Source: Sphingomonas sp. R-74633 (GTDB lineage Bacteria; Pseudomonadota; Alphaproteobacteria; Sphingomonadales; Sphingomonadaceae). From it: a stretch of 64,000 nt of DNA. Position numbers and translations under genes: made by a program. The notes below the pieces were generated by a model. That model saw only the letters and a list, made by a program, of their open reading frames with translations. It searched no databases and was not told where the DNA came from. Shown piece by piece: positions 36,434 to 44,735 of this stretch. Location of the stretch: contig NZ_JACCFG010000001.1 in the NCBI RefSeq assembly GCF_013416555.1, positions 62,001 through 126,000 on the forward strand. Direction: 5' to 3'. Position 1 is the first letter of the stretch. The number at the start of each line of letters is the position of its first letter.

Positions 36434-37176
36434 TTGGTCGTCACCTCGGTGACGAACATATAGCCTTCGTTGCGGATCGTGCGGATCAGCTCTTCCGAGC
36501 CCGGGCGGGCCAGCTTCTTGCGCAGGCGGCTCATCTGCACGTCGATCGCCCGGTCGAAATGCTCGGCATTGGGGCCGCGCGAGAGATCGAGCAGCATGTC
36601 GCGGGTCAGCACGCGCCGCGGCCGCTCGACCAGCGCGAGCAACAGGCGGAATTCGCCGTCGGACAGGTTGATGATCACATCGTCCGGATCCCAGAGCTGG
36701 CGCGCCACGGGGTCGAGCCGCCAGCCGGCGAAGCGCAGGAAGGCGCGGGTCGGGATCGCGGCGGGCGCGGCGCGGTCGCCCTGGCTGCGGCGCAGCACCG
36801 AGCGGATGCGCGCCAGCAACTCGCGTGGATTGGCGGGCTTGGGCACATAATCGTCCGCGCCCATCTCCAGCCCGACGATGCGGTCGATGTCCTCGCCAAT
36901 CACCGAATGGAGGATCACCGCCGGGCCGGTCTCGCGGTCCATCGAGCGCAGGATCGACAGGCCATCCTCGCCCGGCATCATCACGTCGAGGATGATCAAT
37001 GCATAATCGTGGCGCGCGGCGAGGGTGCGCATCTCGATCGCGCCCGATGCGGTGTCGACGACATAGCCGTGCTGCGACAAGAAGGCCGCGGTGAGTTCGC
37101 GGATTCCGGGATCGTCATCGACGATCAGCAGGCGGGTCTCGATATCCAAGGCGGGTGCTAAAGCTGCTTGTGGCAT
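36430..37176 (-). CDS. OmpR-family response regulator
   Basis: The 248-residue protein has a receiver with Asp64 in ILDVMMPGEDG and Lys in VPKPANP, and a C-terminal winged-helix DNA-binding domain (INLSDGEFRLLLAL ... IDVQMSRLRKKL ... IRTIRNEGYMF). I choose ATG 37176 (MPQAALAP) over a frame extension to 37224 that adds unconserved residues. It is the first gene of the RR-HK operon. The upstream gap up to 37588 carries two palindromic repeats. Confidence 0.9.
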   Translation of the reverse strand: MPQAALAPALDIETRLLIVDDDPGIRELTAAFLSQHGYVVDTASGAIEMRTLAARHDYALIILDVMMPGEDGLSILRSMDRETGPAVILHSVIGEDIDRIVGLEMGADDYVPKPANPRELLARIRSVLRRSQGDRAAPAAIPTRAFLRFAGWRLDPVARQLWDPDDVIINLSDGEFRLLLALVERPRRVLTRDMLLDLSRGPNAEHFDRAIDVQMSRLRKKLARPGSEELIRTIRNEGYMFVTEVTTK

Positions 37177-37309
37177 CCCATAGAGATAGAGGCCGAGCCT
37201 AACGCCGGTATTGCACGGCTGCAACGCACGGAAACATTAGACGGAGCGGCGAAGGAAAACCCGTAACGGTTTGTCGCGACGGTCCGCACTTTCTTTCCCG
37301 CCAACGCTT

Positions 37310-37413
37310 CTTTCCCCGGCGAAGGCCGGGGCCCAGTCCTTGAAAGTCACGCGCCCTTGGCGCGTCTTCGCCGCGCACGGCTTAGTCTGGGCCCCGGCCT
37401 TCGCCGGGGAAAG
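37310..37413. repeat. REP-like inverted repeat 1 (27-bp perfect arms)
   Basis: The arms at 37310-37336 and 37387-37413 are exact reverse complements, with core CCCCGGCGAAGGCCGGGG. Each arm can fold on itself, and the 50-base centre is unrelated. It has the form of a REP/BIME palindromic element as found between genes in sphingomonads. It lies between the RR gene and the convergent end of the MFS gene and may act as an mRNA end or be a non-autonomous mobile remnant. No RAYT transposase is in the window. Confidence 0.75.
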
Positions 37414-37430
37414 GGGCGATATGCCCAGCC

Positions 37431-37535
37431 GTCACCCCGGCCTTGTGCCGGGGTCCACTATGCCTTGCGCAATGACTTCAAACCTCTTGTCCATGGCCAG
37501 CCTCGCAGTGGACCCCGGCACAAGGCCGGGGTGAC
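37431..37535. repeat. REP-like inverted repeat 2 (29-bp perfect arms)
   Basis: The arms at 37431-37459 and 37507-37535 are exact reverse complements, with core CCCCGGCCTTGTGCCGGGG flanked by GTCA and TCCACT. They enclose 47 unrelated bases. It sits 17 bases from repeat 1, has the same architecture but a different arm sequence, so two related element types are side by side. Confidence 0.75.
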
Positions 37536-37563
37536 AATGGAAGGGTACGGCCAGTGAGGTCAT

Positions 37564-37580
37564 TTGCTAATGATTAGCAA
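37564..37580. promoter_or_regulatory. Fur-like palindrome TTGCTAA-TGA-TTAGCAA
   Basis: A perfect 7-bp inverted repeat with 3-base centre in AT-rich sequence, 7 bases beyond the MFS stop codon. Its AAT-GATT core recalls Fur-type operators, but no promoter-proximal gene is next to it. On the minus strand it could instead be a weak 3'-end hairpin of the MFS transcript; no T-run follows. Confidence 0.35.
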
Positions 37581-37587
37581 TAACTCA

Positions 37588-38883
37588 TCAATCCTCGAGG
37601 ATCTGCGAATGTTTCGCAGTGTCCCGCATCCGCAGATAGGTGATCAGCGACACGCCGATCATCGCCGTGACATACCAGTAGAAGCCGCGCTCCCAGCCCT
37701 CATGCTTGAACCAGAGCGCCACGCTCGGCGCCGTGCCGCCGAACAGGGCATTGGCCAGCGCATAGGGCAGGGCGACGCCCAAAGTGCGGATATGCGCGGG
37801 GAACAGCTCGGCCTTCACCACCGCGTTGATCGAGGTATAGCCGGTGACGATCACCAGCGCGCCGGTCATCAGCAGGAACGCAGTCATCGCGTCGCGCGCG
37901 CCTTCCATTGCGACGAAGATCGGATAGCTGAGCAGCGTGCCGAATATGCCGAAGCCGATCATCAGCGGCTTGCGCCCGATCCGGTCCGATAGCGCGCCGG
38001 CCAGCGGCTGGATCGCCATGAACACGAACAGCGCCGCCGCATTGACCTGCGTCGCCGCGGCGTCCGAGAAGCCCGCGGTCTTCTTGAGGAATGCGATCGG
38101 GTAGATCGTATAGGCGTAGAAGGCGAGCGTGCCGCCGGCGGTGAGCAGCATCACCACTGCCGCCTCGCGCGGATGATCGCGGATCAGCGCCAGCGCGCTC
38201 GATTGCTTGCCCGCGTCGCGTTTGGCGAAGCTCTCGGTCTCGGCGAGCCGGCGACGCAGCCAGAACACGCCCAGCGCGAGCACCCCGCCCACCGCAAAGG
38301 GGATGCGCCAGCCCCATTGCTTCAGGTCGGCCTCGGTCATCACCGCCTGGAGCACGAGCAGCACGACCAGCGCGACAAGCTGGCCGGAGATCAGCGTGAC
38401 ATATTGGAAGCTGGAGAAGAAGCCGCGGTGCTTCTTGCCCGCCATTTCGGAAAGATAGGTGGCGCTGGCGCCATATTCGCCGCCCAGGCTCAATCCCTGG
38501 AGCAGCCGCGCGGCGACGAGCGCGATCGTGGCGGCGACGCCGATCTCCGAATAGCTCGGCGTCAGCGCGATGAGCAGCGAGCCTGCGCACATCAGCGTCA
38601 CCGACAGCGTCAGCCCTGCCTTGCGCCCGCGCCGGTCGCCATAGATGCCCATCAGCCAGCCGCCGATCGGCCGCATGAAGAATCCGATCGCGAACACGAT
38701 CCAGGCGCTGATGTCCTGGCTGGCGCCCTTGGGGAAATAATGCGGCGCGAGATAGCTCGCGAGCACGGCATAGGCGTACCAGTCATACCATTCGACCAGA
38801 TTGCCCGCCGATCCCCCCAGGATCGAGCGCAGGCGGTGCGGGGGCGGGGCGGCGGGCGGCTGGGCGGCGGCGGTGCTCGTCAT
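37588..38883 (-). CDS. MFS transporter, metabolite:H+ symporter type (KgtP-like)
   Basis: The 431-residue protein has about 12 membrane spans. The family signatures are GGSAGNLVEWYDWYAYAVLA at the N-terminus, FFMRPIGGWLMGIYGDRRGRK after span 2, and LLQGLSLGGEYGASATYLSE. These are shared by alpha-ketoglutarate, citrate and proline/betaine symporters; the first segment is closest to KgtP. Substrate is probably a dicarboxylate or tricarboxylate, but this is an inference. It is monocistronic. Confidence 0.87.
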   Translation of the reverse strand: MTSTAAAQPPAAPPPHRLRSILGGSAGNLVEWYDWYAYAVLASYLAPHYFPKGASQDISAWIVFAIGFFMRPIGGWLMGIYGDRRGRKAGLTLSVTLMCAGSLLIALTPSYSEIGVAATIALVAARLLQGLSLGGEYGASATYLSEMAGKKHRGFFSSFQYVTLISGQLVALVVLLVLQAVMTEADLKQWGWRIPFAVGGVLALGVFWLRRRLAETESFAKRDAGKQSSALALIRDHPREAAVVMLLTAGGTLAFYAYTIYPIAFLKKTAGFSDAAATQVNAAALFVFMAIQPLAGALSDRIGRKPLMIGFGIFGTLLSYPIFVAMEGARDAMTAFLLMTGALVIVTGYTSINAVVKAELFPAHIRTLGVALPYALANALFGGTAPSVALWFKHEGWERGFYWYVTAMIGVSLITYLRMRDTAKHSQILED

Positions 38884-38966
38884 CGCGCCACTATAACGCG
38901 AAGATCGGTCTTGTCTTTGGCGGCGGGATCGGCTGTGGAAAGCCCAGGAATTTGGAGAGGGACTTC

Positions 38967-39539
38967 ATGAAGATGCGTGCCACCCTTCTGGTCGGCGCCC
39001 TTGCGCTGGCCGGGTGCCAGTCCGCCGCGGAGCGCCAGGCCGCTGCCACCGGCGAGGTCGATGTGAGCAACGCCTCGATGAAGGACGTCTCGGGCCTCAC
39101 CAAGGCGGCGCGCGCCAAGCAGGCGATGCAGCCGGGCACCTGGGAATCGGGCACCGAGCTCGTCTCGGCCGATTTCGGGCCGGGACCGGAGCATGACGGG
39201 CAGATGGAGGCTGCGGCGAAGATTCCACGGCACGCCGTCAAGTGCCAGAAGGCAAGCGACCTTGCGCCCGTGGACATCACGATGCTCGAAAAGGTTGGTG
39301 GCACCTGCACCTTCCCGCACTTCGTCCAGAAGGGCGGCAAGATCGACGTCGAGATCCAGTGTACCCAGGTGAATGGCGCGAAGACCACGCTCCTCTACAA
39401 GGGCACGATGGGCAAGGATGCCTATGACGTCGACGTGCAGCAGAACAGCGGCGTGAAGGGCCAGGCCGGCTATGCTGCGGTCCGCATGCGCGTCTATGGC
39501 AAGCGCCTTGGTCTTTGCACCGGAAAGCCGGCCGCCTGA
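38967..39539 (+). CDS. DUF3617-type lipoprotein
   Basis: The 190-residue protein begins with a lipoprotein signal (LLVGALALAGC, Cys at about 18) and has a body with the DUF3617 pattern: MQPGTWESGTEL, a paired-Cys segment (KCQKASDL ... GGTCTFPHF) and C-terminal MRVYGKRLGLC. Such proteins are common periplasmic or outer-membrane-associated proteins of unknown function in sphingomonads. ATG 38967 follows GAGAGG at good spacing; ATG 38973 is an alternative. Confidence 0.8.
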   Translation: MKMRATLLVGALALAGCQSAAERQAAATGEVDVSNASMKDVSGLTKAARAKQAMQPGTWESGTELVSADFGPGPEHDGQMEAAAKIPRHAVKCQKASDLAPVDITMLEKVGGTCTFPHFVQKGGKIDVEIQCTQVNGAKTTLLYKGTMGKDAYDVDVQQNSGVKGQAGYAAVRMRVYGKRLGLCTGKPAA

Positions 39540-39683
39540 GCGGCTCGCCGTATTGCTGGGGGCGTGGGGCCTGTTCGCCCTTGTAAAATAGGATTTACGC
39601 TGTTAGGTGGCCGCCCTTACGCCGCAACCTTCGCGTTCCGGCGAACCCTTTTCTATTGATTTGACCGGAGCACTGACGGGTTT

Positions 39684-39890
39684 ATGCAGATCATCGTTCG
39701 CGACAACAACGTCGACCAGGCACTGCGCGCACTCAAGAAGAAGCTGCAGCGCGAGGGCGTGTATCGCGAGATGAAGCTTCGTCGTCACTACGAGAAGCCC
39801 AGCGAGAAGCGTGCTCGCGAGCGTGCTGCCGCGGTTCGCCGCGCCCGCAAGCTCGAGCGCAAGCGCATGGAGCGCGACAGCGCCCGGTAA
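39684..39890 (+). CDS. rpsU: 30S ribosomal protein S21
   Basis: The 68-residue protein begins [20 protein letters not shown] and ends in a very Arg/Lys-rich tail ([14 protein letters not shown]). S21 lies near the anti-Shine-Dalgarno end of 16S rRNA and helps initiation. It stands alone here, not in the rpsU-dnaG-rpoD arrangement. Only a weak ACGGG precedes its ATG. A stable hairpin follows the stop. Confidence 0.96.
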   Translation: MQIIVRDNNVDQALRALKKKLQREGVYREMKLRRHYEKPSEKRARERAAAVRRARKLERKRMERDSAR

Positions 39891-39901
39891 TCCTGCGCTC
39901 G

Positions 39902-39925
39902 CTCGCGCGCGCTCCCGCGCGTGAG
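39902..39925 (+). terminator. Probable rpsU terminator hairpin
   Basis: CTCGCGCGCG (39902-39911) and CGCGCGTGAG (39916-39925) form a 10-bp stem with one G-U pair and a 4-base loop, 12 bases after the rpsU stop. The tail is only moderately T-rich (GACTTTCGTGACTTTT), so termination may be partial or the hairpin may simply protect the mRNA end. Confidence 0.5.
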
Positions 39926-39980
39926 TGTCGTGACTTTCGTGACTTTTGGGTAGCTGAATACCCGGCCTGGAGCTTTTCGC

Positions 39981-40613
39981 ATGTCTGTGACCGCCGTTCC
40001 GCTCCAGCCCGTAAAATCCAGCTACAAGGTCTGGCTGTGGGCCGGTCTCGTCCTCGCCATTGCGATCGCAGTGGCGCTGGCCTGGACCGGCACGCGCGCT
40101 TCGGTCGCGGCCAAGGGCAGCGACGCGGAGTTCCTCGCCTGGAACAAGGGCCAGATCGGCGTGCAGACCACGCCGTCGGGCCTTGAGTATCAGGTGCTCA
40201 AGGAAGGCGCCGGCCCCAAGGCGCAGGAAGGCGACGGCGTGAAGGTGTTCACCACCGGCACGCTGCGCGACGGCACGGTCTTCCAGCCTGCCGGAGAGAT
40301 TCCGCTCCAGGTCGGCGGCGCGATCCCGGGCTTCGACGAAGCGCTCAAGATGATGAGCAAGGGCTCGAAGCTGCGCGTGTGGATCCCGTCCAGCCTCGCC
40401 TATGACAAGGCCGGCCCGCAGCACCCGCTCTACGGCAAGCTCCTCCAGTTCGACCTTCAGGTGAACGACCTGATCCCGGCCGAGCAGCTGCGCCAGATGA
40501 TGATGCAGCAGATGATGCAGCAACAGCAGCAGGGCGGCGGTGCTCCGGGTGGCCCTGGTGGTCCGGGCGGAGCCCCTGGCGGCCCGCAGCCGGGCGGGCC
40601 CGAGGCGCAGTAA
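39981..40613 (+). CDS. Membrane-anchored FKBP-type peptidyl-prolyl isomerase
   Basis: The 210-residue protein has an N-terminal membrane anchor (about 16-36), then an FKBP domain (about 62-160; TPSGLEYQVLKEG, GDGVKVFTTGTLRDGTVF, PGFDEALKMMSKGSK, IPSSLAY). It ends in a Met/Gln run (MMQQMMQQQQQ) followed by about 20 residues of Gly/Pro repeats. It should isomerise prolyl bonds in the periplasm. Some active-site aromatics of FKBP12 are not clearly conserved, so it may act mainly as a chaperone. GGAG lies 8 bases before the ATG. Confidence 0.88.
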   Translation: MSVTAVPLQPVKSSYKVWLWAGLVLAIAIAVALAWTGTRASVAAKGSDAEFLAWNKGQIGVQTTPSGLEYQVLKEGAGPKAQEGDGVKVFTTGTLRDGTVFQPAGEIPLQVGGAIPGFDEALKMMSKGSKLRVWIPSSLAYDKAGPQHPLYGKLLQFDLQVNDLIPAEQLRQMMMQQMMQQQQQGGGAPGGPGGPGGAPGGPQPGGPEAQ

Positions 40614-40728
40614 GCGCTTGCGGTTGCGCGTTCGGCATGTCCGGTCGCTCTCTCGACGGCTGGGCGTCTGCTACGTATAGACCTGATCCGACGTGAAATT
40701 TGAATCGAATTCGGAGGGGCGGGCTGCT

Positions 40729-42810
40729 GTGAACTCGACGACGCAGGCGGCTGCACGCGATGGCCTGCCGGGCCAGGCTGCGTCGGCCTTGCCAGACTCC
40801 GCTGACGACTCCGCGCTCCTCACCACGCATCCGCACATGAAGTACCGCCCGGAGATAGACGGGCTTCGCGCGCTGGCCGTCGTGCCGGTCGTGATATTCC
40901 ATGCCAGCAAGGATCTGCTCGGCGGGGGCTTTGTTGGGGTCGATGTCTTCTTTGTGATTTCGGGCTTCCTGATCACGTCGATCATCCTCAGCGATATCAA
41001 TTTCGGTAAGTTCTCACTCATCACATTCTACGAACGGCGCGTACGGCGAATCATTCCCGCCCTGTACATGATGCTGCTGGCGTTGTTCATTGTCGGATTT
41101 GTTTCGTTCGATCCCGATCATTTGTTCGCCGCGGCGAAGGAAATCCTGGCGACGACTTTTTTCGCGTCGAACATCCTGTTCCTGCGCCAGGCGGACTATT
41201 TCGATTCTGAATCGATATTGAAGCCGCTGCTCAACACTTGGTCGTTATCGGTCGAAGAGCAGTTCTACGTCCTGTTTCCGCCGCTTCTGTTCGTGATTAC
41301 ACGATACTGGCGGCGAGGACTCGAGCCGGTACTCTGGTTCCTGTTCGTCGTGTCGCTCGCGTTCAGCATTGGCCTTCAGCAGGTCAATCCCGACGCGAAC
41401 TTCTATCTGCCCTTCGGTCGGGCCTGGGAGCTGATGACGGGCAGTCTACTGGCGGTGGGGGCCGTGCCAGCGATCCAGCGGCCGACGACGCGCTCGATTC
41501 TCGCGCTGCTCGGCGTGGTGCTGATCGGCATCGCCATGTTTACCTATACCGATCGCACAAGCTTTCCAGGATTGGCGGCGATCCCGCCCTGCCTGGGAGC
41601 GGCATTGTTTATCCATTGCGCGCAGAACACCGGCGTCGGCCGCCTTTTCTCTATGCGGCCCTTCGTCTTCATCGGGTTGATTTCCTATTCGCTGTACCTC
41701 TGGCATTGGCCGTTGCTGTCGATAGCCCGCTATCTGACCCTCGGCGATCTGACGTTGCCGCACGCGAGCGGTGTCGTGGTGCTCGCGGTGGTCGTGGCCT
41801 ATCTTTCGACACGCTTCGTGGAGAAGCCGTTCCGCTCGAAGGCGTTGAGTCGCAACAAACTGTTCACGATAGGATTCGTCGCTACGCTGGCGGTCATTGC
41901 GCTCTGCGCGGGAACCCTTGCCACGCACGGTGTCGTGTCCCGCGCCAACGCCGCGCCCGAGCAGGCCCAACAGATCGCGAAGGAATCGTCTGCCTTTGGC
42001 GCGTCGCCGTGCCTTGTGCAGGGTTCGACGCTTCCGGTGAGCGGGCAGTGCCGTATCGGCGACCCTTCCCGTCCGGTGAACGCGCTGCTGCTGGGGGACA
42101 GCCATGCGGGTCAGCTCGCGCCGCTGTTCGAGGCGGAGGCGGTGCGCAACGGCCTTTCCATGGCTCGGTTCACCAAGGCGCGTTGCCTGCCGGTGGTCAC
42201 CGGCCGGTTCGAACCGGCCGATCCGATCCAGAAGGGCTGCAGCGCATTCAACGCGGCAGTACTGGACTATATCGCCCGCAATTCCGAGCTTAAGATGGTG
42301 TTTCTCGCGGCGCGGTGGGACATCTACGCTGACGGAACGATCCGTGCCGGGCCGGCGAGCGGCAAGTGGGTAGGGGATCCGCGATCCTATGTCGCTGGTC
42401 AGCTGGCGAGCTTTGCCCAAGCGATGCGCGCCCGCGGAATTGCCGTCGTGGTGTTCGGGCAGGCGCCGATCCCGATGTCGGACCCGGCGTCCTGCCTCAA
42501 GGCCGCGGCGTTCAATGGCCGGAGCAATGCCAAGTGCTTGACCTTCGATATAGGGCGCGTGGCTGCGATCGATCGGGAAGTGAACGCTTCTATCCTCGGC
42601 CAGCTTCGGGGTTCCGCCACCGTCCTGCCGCTGTTCGATCTCTATTGTGCCGGACAACGGTGCGATGCCGCCCGAGGGGGCGTCATGCTGTTCATGGACA
42701 AGGCGCACCTATCCGCCGCAGGTGCGCTGGCCATTTCCGCCCGACTTCAGCAAGTGTTCGACCGCTTGCGGCCGGCGTCGGCAGGTCCGGGTGCCGACAA
42801 GGGCAATTAA
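40729..42810 (+). CDS. Polysaccharide O-acyltransferase: acyltransferase-3 domain plus SGNH domain
   Basis: The 693-residue protein has an acyltransferase-3 membrane domain (about 37-390; YRPEIDGLRALAVVPVVIFHA, GGGFVGVDVFFVISGFLI, SLSVEEQFYVLFP) with about ten spans. A periplasmic SGNH hydrolase-like domain follows, with Ser458 in LLLGDSHAGQL and Asp657/His660 in MDKAHLSAAG. This is the OafA/OatA-type architecture that moves an acyl group across the membrane and places it on a sugar. GTG 40729 is preferred, with GGAGGGG 9 bases upstream; the catalytic domain begins at the ATG at 40837. Its neighbours suggest that the exported polysaccharide is acylated. Confidence 0.88.
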   Translation: MNSTTQAAARDGLPGQAASALPDSADDSALLTTHPHMKYRPEIDGLRALAVVPVVIFHASKDLLGGGFVGVDVFFVISGFLITSIILSDINFGKFSLITFYERRVRRIIPALYMMLLALFIVGFVSFDPDHLFAAAKEILATTFFASNILFLRQADYFDSESILKPLLNTWSLSVEEQFYVLFPPLLFVITRYWRRGLEPVLWFLFVVSLAFSIGLQQVNPDANFYLPFGRAWELMTGSLLAVGAVPAIQRPTTRSILALLGVVLIGIAMFTYTDRTSFPGLAAIPPCLGAALFIHCAQNTGVGRLFSMRPFVFIGLISYSLYLWHWPLLSIARYLTLGDLTLPHASGVVVLAVVVAYLSTRFVEKPFRSKALSRNKLFTIGFVATLAVIALCAGTLATHGVVSRANAAPEQAQQIAKESSAFGASPCLVQGSTLPVSGQCRIGDPSRPVNALLLGDSHAGQLAPLFEAEAVRNGLSMARFTKARCLPVVTGRFEPADPIQKGCSAFNAAVLDYIARNSELKMVFLAARWDIYADGTIRAGPASGKWVGDPRSYVAGQLASFAQAMRARGIAVVVFGQAPIPMSDPASCLKAAAFNGRSNAKCLTFDIGRVAAIDREVNASILGQLRGSATVLPLFDLYCAGQRCDAARGGVMLFMDKAHLSAAGALAISARLQQVFDRLRPASAGPGADKGN

Positions 42811-42876
42811 TGCGTTTCCGGTGCCCGCGCGCCTCCAAAGCGGACAGGCTTTGATGCGCGCGATACCCGGCTGGTG

Positions 42877-44517
42877 ATGGGACGGAGGATTGTGTCGACC
42901 GACGAACAATGGTTCGACAGGCGTAAGGCGCTGGGGTTGTTTGGCGCTGGCTCCGCGGCGGCGGCGGGTGCTCTTCTGCCGGGTTCGCCCGCCGCTGCCC
43001 AGGCGCAGGCGTCCCCGCCGCCGTCCGGGGTTGGGCGCGAAACCAGGTCCTTCGAATCCTTCGGCGCGCGCGCCGACGGCGCCATGGCGCCGCGTCAGCT
43101 CTTGGCCGCGATAACGGAGGCGTGGCAGTCCGCATTGCGTTTCGGCCATGATCTCCATCACCCTGGCGGCGTCTACGACATCGGCGACGCGCATTTCCCG
43201 TGGCGGCAGACCGGCGCGATCGACGCGCTGCTCGATTGCCGGGATATTGTTATTTCCGGCTGCGGCCCATCCTCGGTGTTCAAGACCACTTCGGTTGGCG
43301 GCGCCGACGTCTTCCAGCTTCGCGGTCTGCGCAATCTCCATTTCCGCGACCTGCGCCTGATGGCCGACTTGCTCGGCCGGGCGGGCTCGGGCTCAAATGC
43401 TGTGAGCATCACCGGCGGCTTCGACAATATCACCTTGATGGATATCTGGTGCGATCAGCTTCCCTCGGTCGACAAGTCCGATTTCGTCGATGGCGGCAAG
43501 GCGCTGACGATCCAATGCTTGCCGCAGACGCGCGACCTCGGGCGGCTCGTGGCGCGGCTGTTCGCCTATGGTTGCGCGCAAGGCTTCGGTGCAGACATCG
43601 ACCCGGTATCATTCGCCGGCAAAAAGATGGCAGTGGACGTCGAGCTGTTCGCGGAGGCGTGTTTCACCGCGGTCGCGATTGGCGGCGAGCCCGCCTCGCG
43701 TCCTGTTCCACCCGGCGCTTATTCCGGGCTGCGGATCAGGGCGCAGGCGATCGACTGCCAGAAGGACGTGCTGCTGGGACGAGTCCATGGCATCGACGTC
43801 GATTGCCATGTCATATCGAGCAAGTCGGCCGCGGCGCGGCGGTTGGCACCGTCAGGCAAGCCCTGGCAGGCGCAGGAAGCCACCGTCGAGGCGCTGGTCT
43901 GCACCTATGCCAAGAATGCGCGCCTTCGTGTAGTCGGTGACAAGGGCGAGTGCGATCGCAAGGCGCTGATCGGGAGCGCTGACCCAGGGCACAGCGGCCG
44001 CGGCAGTGCGACCAGCAGTTGTGACATCTTTCTCGACATCGGCGGCACCGCGCCCAGGGGCGGGGTCGTTGTGGCGGATGACCACGGGCCGCCGCTAAGG
44101 GATACCGTTCTGGTCGTCACGCCGGAGACGGGCTCGGTCCCCAAATCCTTTTACGTGCCGGGCGTCGCGAACCTGATCGTGCAGGGCAGTCGTGCGCGCC
44201 TCTATGATCCGATCATCGTGGGGAGCATGCGCTTCGCGGGAAGTGACGGCAATGAGACTGCCGAGCTCGGGGGGCTGGACGGCGCGCTCGCGCTTAGGCA
44301 GCGCGCATCGTCGGAGGCTGGCCAGCTCGTCTTTGCCATTCAGAACGACAAGGGCCGTATTGTCGCAGGCATAAGAAACGACGGCGCCAGTCTCGCGGGT
44401 GCGACAATTCCTGCCGTTGGCATGATTGGGGATGTTGTTTCGGTCAAGCCGGAATATGATGAGCACAATAAGTTGATTGGATACTCGCCAATATATCGAT
44501 CTTTCAGGCCTGTATGA
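42877..44517 (+). CDS. Tat-exported beta-helix protein of unknown activity
   Basis: The protein of about 546 residues has a twin-arginine signal (DRRKALGLFGAGSAAAAGA followed by PAAAQAQA). The body has repeating short hydrophobic segments typical of right-handed beta-helix folds (IVISGCGPSSVFKTT, LRNLHFRDLRLMADL, FDNITLMDIWCDQ) used by polysaccharide lyases and hydrolases. No catalytic motif is certain. Start choices are ATG 42877 or GTG 42892, the latter with GGAGG only 3 bases away. Its position between an acyltransferase and a polymerase gene suggests that it trims or binds the exported glycan. The last codons enter AT-rich DNA. Confidence 0.7.
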   Translation: MGRRIVSTDEQWFDRRKALGLFGAGSAAAAGALLPGSPAAAQAQASPPPSGVGRETRSFESFGARADGAMAPRQLLAAITEAWQSALRFGHDLHHPGGVYDIGDAHFPWRQTGAIDALLDCRDIVISGCGPSSVFKTTSVGGADVFQLRGLRNLHFRDLRLMADLLGRAGSGSNAVSITGGFDNITLMDIWCDQLPSVDKSDFVDGGKALTIQCLPQTRDLGRLVARLFAYGCAQGFGADIDPVSFAGKKMAVDVELFAEACFTAVAIGGEPASRPVPPGAYSGLRIRAQAIDCQKDVLLGRVHGIDVDCHVISSKSAAARRLAPSGKPWQAQEATVEALVCTYAKNARLRVVGDKGECDRKALIGSADPGHSGRGSATSSCDIFLDIGGTAPRGGVVVADDHGPPLRDTVLVVTPETGSVPKSFYVPGVANLIVQGSRARLYDPIIVGSMRFAGSDGNETAELGGLDGALALRQRASSEAGQLVFAIQNDKGRIVAGIRNDGASLAGATIPAVGMIGDVVSVKPEYDEHNKLIGYSPIYRSFRPV

Positions 44518-44735
44518 AGATATATATCCTTGGATCGATCGTTTATTTTTGAATATTGAGTGATGATCGTGAAGATTTACTTATGGTATTATGCCAATAC
44601 AACTCGAATTATTCCGTGATATTGCGGTGATGGCCGCAGAGTAGGGTTGACGCGCCGCGGCGGAGAAATTAGGGCACGGATGCAATCGGGGCTCGCGGGG
44701 CGGTTTCCGAAGTAGATTCGCGGTGGTTTCACTTG
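44518..44735 (+). promoter_or_regulatory. AT-rich gap and likely promoter of the polysaccharide operon
   Basis: The first 110 or so bases (44518-44630) are clearly poorer in G+C than the surroundings (runs such as GATATATATCC, TTTATTTTTGAATATTG). GATCGATC followed by TTTATTTTT near 44536 could end the preceding transcript. TTGACG at 44647-44652 is a good -35 candidate, though the facing -10 (ATTAGG) is poor. No gene was found in it. Confidence 0.4.
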
